This document shows positions 59,965 to 64,000 of a DNA stretch of 64,000 nucleotides, one piece after another. The stretch's first letter is position 1. Each line of letters opens with the position of its first letter. The DNA is from CADDYT01 sp035294125 (lineage in GTDB: Bacteria > Chloroflexota > Ktedonobacteria > Ktedonobacterales > Ktedonobacteraceae), in assembly GCA_035294125.1 (NCBI GenBank), contig DATGLM010000057.1, positions 248,001 to 312,000 of the forward strand, read 5' to 3'. The notes beneath the pieces were generated by a model. That model saw only the letters and a list, made by a program, of their open reading frames with translations. It was not told where the DNA came from and searched no databases. The translations under genes and the position numbers were made by a program.

Positions 59965-61401
59965 TTACAGAGAAGGCGTAGGATCTAACTGATCCGTAGT
60001 AGGCTCTGCTCAGCAGAACCAGGATTCGGTGAGGTGAGGGATGGGGCGGCGCGCGCCGTAGTACTCGATGGCGGAGGAGACGGACATGTCCTGCCCATTG
60101 GCGGCGAGAGCCAGGGCTTTGATGGAGAAGAAGGTCTCGATGGGGTCGCGGTGCTGGCGTTCGGCCTGCTCGACGAGGGCGGCGACTACGCGCTGGAGGA
60201 CGTCCATACGCGGGTCGGGGTGGTGCCAGCGATAGGTGTAGGCGGAGGCGTCGAGTTTGTCGAGCCAGAGCGCCCTGTCGGGGGCATCGAGGATGGCCGA
60301 GCCGGGCGGGATGAGCAGGCGAATGGAGAAATGCACCGGGTCGATATGCTCGATCAGGTGGCGCTGCTCGAAGAAAGCGAGCAGGGCAAGGTAGCTGTCC
60401 AGTGTCTCCCAGGGTGAGAAGGGCATGAGCGAGGGACGCAGGGCGATGCCGACCTCTTCCATCAGGTCGAATACTGCCACTACGTCGGCGGCGCTGTGCC
60501 CCTTCTTGAGATTGCGCAGAACGGTATCATTGAGCGATTCGACGGCAGAGACGACGAAAGCGCAGCCGAGGTCGCGTAGTTCGGGTAGCAGGTGAGGGTG
60601 CTTGAGCAGGTGCTCGATCTTGATGGTGGCATCGAAGGTCACGTCAGGAAAGTCGTGATGCAGGGCACGGGCGATGCGCAGTGCGTGCGTGGGACCGTTG
60701 AAAAAGTCAGGGTCGCCGAAAGTGATGTGCTGCGCCCCCTGCTCCACCTGTCTGCGTATGTCTGTCAGCACGACCTCTGTCGGGATAGCAAAGAAGCGGC
60801 CATGGTAGATGGGCGTGATGGGGCAGTGCGCGCAGGTGTGCTTGCAGCCGCGAGTCGTTTCTGTGTAGCCGACAATGCGCGCCTGCCCGTCCCACTCCAG
60901 TCGTGCGTAGCGTTCGAGTGCTGGCAGTTGGCGGCGGTCGGGAAGGACGAAGGCGGGGCGCGTGATAGAGGGAACACTCATAGCCTGCTTTGTGCTCACA
61001 CCGGGAATGAAGATCGGCCCGCCCCGCTCCAGTGCGGCGATCAGCCGTAACAGGGGTTCTTCGTATTCGCCGCCGATGGCAAAATCTCCGATCTCCTGCA
61101 AGAGATGGGAGGCGTTGAGCGCGGCGTAGAGACCGTAGAAACAGAGCGTTGCCGCCGGATTGAGCAGGCGCACGTGCCTGGCTACCTGTTCTCCCAGGCG
61201 CAGGGCGGTATGCATGGGAACGGAGATGGCGACGAAGCGCGCACGGACAATTGCCTCGTCGCTCAACGGCTCGACGGAGGTATCGACAGCTAGAGGAGCA
61301 TAGCCAGCCTGCCGCAGCAGTGCCAGTAGTGAGGCGAGCTGGAACGGCTGGTGACCAAGTTCATAGCACGAGATGAGCAGGATGTCGCCGGGTGATCTCA
61401 T
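59965..61401 (-). CDS. CUAEP-tail radical SAM selenoprotein (TGA read as selenocysteine)
   Basis: An N-terminal B12-binding-like Rossmann part (1-140), then the radical SAM barrel with C186, C190 and C193 in TTRGCKHTCAHCPI binding the 4Fe-4S cluster. The frame meets a TGA at 60012-60010 right after ESWFC. Read through, it continues AEPTTDQLDPTPSL to a TAA at 59967-59965, so the tail is Cys463-Sec464-Ala-Glu-Pro. That is the tail that defines the CUAEP/CCAEP radical SAM family (from memory of the family name). A hairpin directly follows the TGA. If Sec is not made the protein ends at 463 residues. It overlaps the YggX-like gene by 4 bases (ATGA). Function unknown; no sel genes in the window. 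Confidence 0.85.
59967..60012 (-). promoter_or_regulatory. Candidate bacterial SECIS element with its TGA
   Basis: On the minus strand the TGA at 60012-60010 is followed by GCAGAG, which pairs with CTCTGT at 59972-59967 (6 pairs, one G-U). Inside is an apical hairpin GGATC-AGTTA-GATCC (59995-59981). The apical loop begins 19 bases after the TGA, close to the distance in the E. coli fdhF element, and includes GU. Two internal loops of 8 bases each separate the stems. Confidence 0.55.
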
Positions 61402-61727
61402 TTCTTGCGTGCGGGACCGCCACCACCTTTGCGTGCAGGACCGGCTCCCACTCCAGCCTCTTCTTCGGGAATCCAGCCTTCCGGCATCTGCGCGTTCTCA
61501 CCGAAGAAAAATTCTTCCATCTGCTCGCGCAGGATTTTGCGCGCTTCGGGATCGGCCAGATTCAGACCGTAGTGGTTGATAATCAGTGTGCTCTGCGCGG
61601 GCCACATATCGTAGGCTTGCTGCGAGACATTCTCATAGATGCGCTGACCCAGCGGGCCAGGGAAAGGAGGCTTTTCCAGCCCGGGCAATTCGCGCCCTAA
61701 TTTGACACATTTAACCATTCGTGGCAT
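61398..61727 (-). CDS. YggX-like Fe(II)-trafficking / oxidative-damage protection protein
   Basis: 109 residues. Residues 4-80 match the YggX fold: VKCVKLGRELPGL with the conserved Cys7, PPFPGPLGQRIYENVSQQAY, INHYGLNLADPEARKILRE. YggX supports Fe-S enzymes against oxidation, and here its gene leads into a radical SAM gene, with a 4-base overlap. The last 25 residues are an extra tail with two PARK-type units around a Gly run. GGAG lies eight bases before the ATG. It is divergent from the formyltransferase gene. Confidence 0.87.
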   Translation of the reverse strand: MPRMVKCVKLGRELPGLEKPPFPGPLGQRIYENVSQQAYDMWPAQSTLIINHYGLNLADPEARKILREQMEEFFFGENAQMPEGWIPEEEAGVGAGPARKGGGGPARKK

Positions 61728-61801
61728 GATAGAAACTCCAGATCATATTTACCTGTGACAAAAGGTATATGTAATACAGATACTACAAGATTCAAGGAGC
61801 C

Positions 61802-62770
61802 ATGTCAAATAGCTTTGAGCGGCATCGCGCGCCGCGAGTAGTTTTCTTTGGGATGCAGGGCAGTTTTTCGCCCCCTTCGCTGCATGCCTTGCTGGCGGGT
61901 GGCATCGATGTGCGCGCCGTTGTGCTCCCGGCTTCTGCTCACCATGCCGGTGAGACCCCCGCCATTTTCCGGCACGAGCAGTTTCACCCTGCCAGACCGC
62001 TGCTCCCGGTCGTCCATTCTTCCTTGCATGTGAATGTCTTGCGGCTTGCCAGCGAGTGGCAGCTCCCCGTCTGGGAGGTCAATAACCTCTCTGCCGCTGA
62101 GACGCTGGAGACGCTGGCGGTGTATGAACCCGATGTCATCTGTGTGGCCTGCTTTCCGCTGCGTATTCCTCGCTCTGTGCTCTCTCTGCCTCGCCTCGGC
62201 TGCCTCAACGTCCATCCCTCTCTCTTGCCTGCCAATCGCGGCCCCGTGCCCCTCTTCTGGACATTTCGCGAGGGAGCCGAGCACACGGGCGTGACCATCC
62301 ATTTTATGGAGGAGACTCTGGACAGTGGGGATATCCTGGCGCAAGAGGTCATCCCGGTGCGCGACGGCATGACCCACGCGCAACTGGAAGCACAGTGCGC
62401 TACACGAGGAGGAAAGCTGCTTGCTGACTGCGTTCATGATCTGATGCAAGGCCGCGCTCAGCGTGTCCCCCAGGACGAGCGCAGGAGCAGCTACCACCCC
62501 TATCCCTCGGAGGAGGATTTCGTCATTCCTGCCACTGAATGGAGCGCCCGCCACGTCTACAACTTCATCTATGGAGTGGCAGAATGGGGAGAACCGCTCA
62601 CCCTCCTCGCGGGCGGCGAACGCCTCCCCGTCAAGCGCGCAATATCTTATAGCCATGAACTTGCGCACGAAGTGATAAATAGCGCACAGGACGGCCAGGA
62701 GGAGGTATATTTCCAGGTAGAGGACGTGTTGTGGGTGCGGTGCAACGAGGGATGGGTAGCAATTGGGTAG
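61802..62770 (+). CDS. Methionyl-tRNA-formyltransferase-like enzyme
   Basis: 322 residues. The formyltransferase core has LNVHPSLLPANRGPVPLFW, whose Asn and His are catalytic, and the Asp in ETLDSGDILAQE. The C-terminal part (230-322) has an OB-like shape (LPVKRAISYS, VYFQVEDVLWVRCNEGWVAIG). It may act on formyl-tetrahydrofolate and an amine other than Met-tRNA; a standard fmt would normally lie beside def. The ATG is only two bases behind AAGGAG, so efficiency may be low. It is divergent from the yggX-radical SAM pair by 74 bases. Confidence 0.85.
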   Translation: MSNSFERHRAPRVVFFGMQGSFSPPSLHALLAGGIDVRAVVLPASAHHAGETPAIFRHEQFHPARPLLPVVHSSLHVNVLRLASEWQLPVWEVNNLSAAETLETLAVYEPDVICVACFPLRIPRSVLSLPRLGCLNVHPSLLPANRGPVPLFWTFREGAEHTGVTIHFMEETLDSGDILAQEVIPVRDGMTHAQLEAQCATRGGKLLADCVHDLMQGRAQRVPQDERRSSYHPYPSEEDFVIPATEWSARHVYNFIYGVAEWGEPLTLLAGGERLPVKRAISYSHELAHEVINSAQDGQEEVYFQVEDVLWVRCNEGWVAIG

Positions 62771-63156
62771 TAAGGGGTGGGAAGCAGAACCACATCAACC
62801 TTGACTAATTGTGATACAATTGATGGGGTTAGCTAACAAACACTGCAAGTATTACTCCTCTACCGAGACTTTGTAGAAGCTGTGTACATTGAAATGTACA
62901 TTTATCTATACAAATGAGTCGACGAGTGGGAGAAAGAGAGAGGACGGGTGAAGTTGCCAGATAGCTTGCGTGCTTTTTTGCTTCAGGTATGTCTGTACCC
63001 CCTCTCATGGTTCTATTTCTCTGTGGGCAGCCGTCTGCTGTTTGTGGGGGTCTCCTGCATAAGACATGGAGGTAAGCTGTGTTGGATGAGGTCATGGGGA
63101 AATAGGAAGGTTCAGTGGGAGGAGACAGCAAAGGGTCAATGGCCTTTGCTGCCTTT
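62771..63156. other. Intergenic region with an 18-bp palindrome
   Basis: 386 bases between the formyltransferase (plus) and the response regulator (minus). It holds a palindrome at 62883-62900, TGTACATTGAAATGTACA, with halves of 8 bases and centre GA. Open frames at 62948-63160 (plus) and 62829-63131 (minus) show no ribosome site and no recognisable similarity. Confidence 0.5.
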
Positions 63157-63546
63157 CTAGGCGAGGAGCCTTTCGATGGTTTTGAGCAGATCGTCCAGCT
63201 CGAGCGGTTTGTTCATGCCGATGATTCGCCGTTCCTCGATCTCTTTACGCGGCAGGCGTGCGCTGATGACGATAGCTGGCACGTTTTCCATCTCTTTTGT
63301 GGCATGCAGCTTATCATACAATTCGATACCGTTCATGCGAGGCAACTGATAATCCAGGATGAACAGGCTGGGCTTGACGTTTGCGATGGCGTTCAATGCC
63401 TGAAAGCCGTCAGTGACGAGCAATGCCAGGTAGGGGGTTTCCTGGGTGATGGCCTGAACGAGGAAGCTACCGATACCGGCGTCGTCCTCCACCACCAGGA
63501 TCATTTTCACGTCATCGCTGGAACTCGACGAAGGATCCTGGGCCAT
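63157..63546 (-). CDS. Single-domain response regulator
   Basis: 129 residues. Head of about 14 Ser/Asp-rich residues, then a receiver domain with E20/D21, phospho-acceptor D65 (LFILDYQLPRMNG), S95 and K113 (NKPLEL). No output domain. The ATG at 63546 stands seven bases behind CGGAG; the open frame goes on to 63729 without signs of coding. It may serve a kinase elsewhere. Confidence 0.9.
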   Translation of the reverse strand: MAQDPSSSSSDDVKMILVVEDDAGIGSFLVQAITQETPYLALLVTDGFQALNAIANVKPSLFILDYQLPRMNGIELYDKLHATKEMENVPAIVISARLPRKEIEERRIIGMNKPLELDDLLKTIERLLA

Positions 63547-63816
63547 ACGTTTACTCCGAGTAAAAGAATGGTCATCGGGAAGGAAGCTATCCTGAAACAG
63601 GAGCGCAGGAAGGAGAAGCTTGCTAACTTTCTGAGGATGAAGACGGTTTCTGGCGTAACCATAGAAATAGAGATTGGGCTGGCATAAATCCGACTCCATA
63701 GTAGCCGAAGGCGAAACTGTCCTGGCCATACGAATAAGATTAGCCTCCTTACTCGATACACATCAGCTATTTTGGTTTCGGTCAAAATTGACCTCTGCCG
63801 CATTATATCATTTGTG
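63547..63816. other. Region between response regulator and universal stress protein gene
   Basis: 270 bases without a supported gene. The frames open on both strands have no ribosome site. Both flanking genes run on the minus strand, so it carries the end of one transcript and probably the start of the next; I see no clear promoter or hairpin. Confidence 0.4.
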
Positions 63817-64000
63817 TCAAGCTGAACCTTTATGCGGCGGACGCACGAGCAAGACGGGGCAGGGAGCGTGGTCGAGCACAAAGCGAGCGACGTGCCCGAC
63901 AGATTTGGGGCCGATAGCAGGTTCGCTTATATGTGGAGAGCGCGGGCAAATGATGATGAGATCGGCATTCCATTCAGCAGCGCACTGCACGATCTCGCGC
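63817..64000 (-). CDS. Universal stress protein, C-terminal part, incomplete
   Basis: The frame open at the window end reads for 60 residues to a TGA at 63819-63817. It has ADLIIICPRSPHIS and GPKSVGHVARFVLDHAPCPV, where G-x2-x-G-x9 to a Ser/Thr-like position is the ATP-loop pattern of UspA domains, and ends LLVRPPHKGSA. The first part of the gene is outside the window, so one cannot say whether it has one or two Usp domains. Confidence 0.8.
   Translation of the reverse strand, partial: REIVQCAAEWNADLIIICPRSPHISEPAIGPKSVGHVARFVLDHAPCPVLLVRPPHKGSA

Noticed and set aside
62829..63160. Frames of 100 and 70 codons on both strands
   Set aside because: No ribosome site and low-complexity or random sequence.
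1..64000. CRISPR arrays, tRNA and rRNA genes, integrase or attachment sites
   Set aside because: I looked for regular spaced repeats, for GTTCGAATCC-like T-arms on both strands and for integrase motifs, and found none. A covariance-model scan could still find a divergent RNA.

Overview
The window carries about 55 genes and no rRNA, tRNA or CRISPR array that I can see. Base composition is moderately GC-rich, and gene content fits a spore-forming-type, aerobic, heterotrophic Chloroflexota bacterium, most likely class Ktedonobacteria. The reasons are: large SARP/BTAD and NB-ARC (STAND) regulators, a monoderm-style heme pathway using HemQ, a lone RND exporter without fusion protein or outer-membrane partner, several ECF/two-component regulators, GH15 and GH65 sugar enzymes, and a CUAEP-tail radical SAM protein. 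The taxonomic call is inference; no marker gene settles it.

Layout. 1-1700: end of a radical SAM gene, a single-domain response regulator, a small unknown protein and a Nudix hydrolase. 1.8-10 kb (mostly minus strand): CocE-type hydrolase, RNase HI, SnoaL-like protein, membrane protein, transketolase, zinc alcohol dehydrogenase, cupin, serine hydrolase. 10.2-21.8 kb: monooxygenase-like protein, amidinotransferase, a divergent pair of very large regulators (XRE/NB-ARC/TPR and SARP/AAA/TPR), an FAD oxidase behind SARP-type direct repeats, a cupin, and two tandem HtrA-like proteases without export signals. 22-27.4 kb: UBP zinc finger, DHA2 exporter, TMEM175-like channel, cytidine deaminase, GH15 enzyme. 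28-35.3 kb: a minus-strand heme operon hemA-hemC-hemD-hemQ-hemL-hemB, which makes porphobilinogen and uroporphyrinogen III from glutamyl-tRNA and also supplies the last (coproheme decarboxylase) step; hemE, the oxidase and the ferrochelatase are not here. The operon is interrupted by a REP-like element and by a TnpB (IS605-type) remnant. 35.5-42.2 kb: membrane proteins, a zinc-ribbon/one-TM/extracellular protein and an orphan phage-tail-hub-like protein. 42.2-51.3 kb: lone RND permease, a NarL-type two-component system, a Bcr/CflA exporter and an ACMSD/resorcylate-decarboxylase-type amidohydrolase. 51.3-58.8 kb: GH65 phosphorylase, HAD-IIA phosphatase, ECF sigma/anti-sigma pair and an ABC exporter. 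59-64 kb: alpha/beta hydrolase, a radical SAM gene whose in-frame TGA is very probably selenocysteine, a YggX-like protein overlapping it, a divergent formyltransferase, a response regulator and the end of a universal stress protein gene.

The most striking finding is at 59965-61401: the apparent end ...WFC-stop is followed in frame by AEPT..., giving the Cys-Sec-Ala-Glu-Pro tail known for one radical SAM family, with a two-stem hairpin directly behind the TGA. With its overlapping YggX gene and the divergent formyltransferase it is the best candidate here for a poorly described system. Other points worth attention are the 119-nt hemA/hemC overlap, duplicated leader repeats before hemA, 11-bp-phased SARP-type repeats at 17.64-17.73 kb, a dispersed REP-like palindrome family (three copies), and several strong palindromes in front of regulators.
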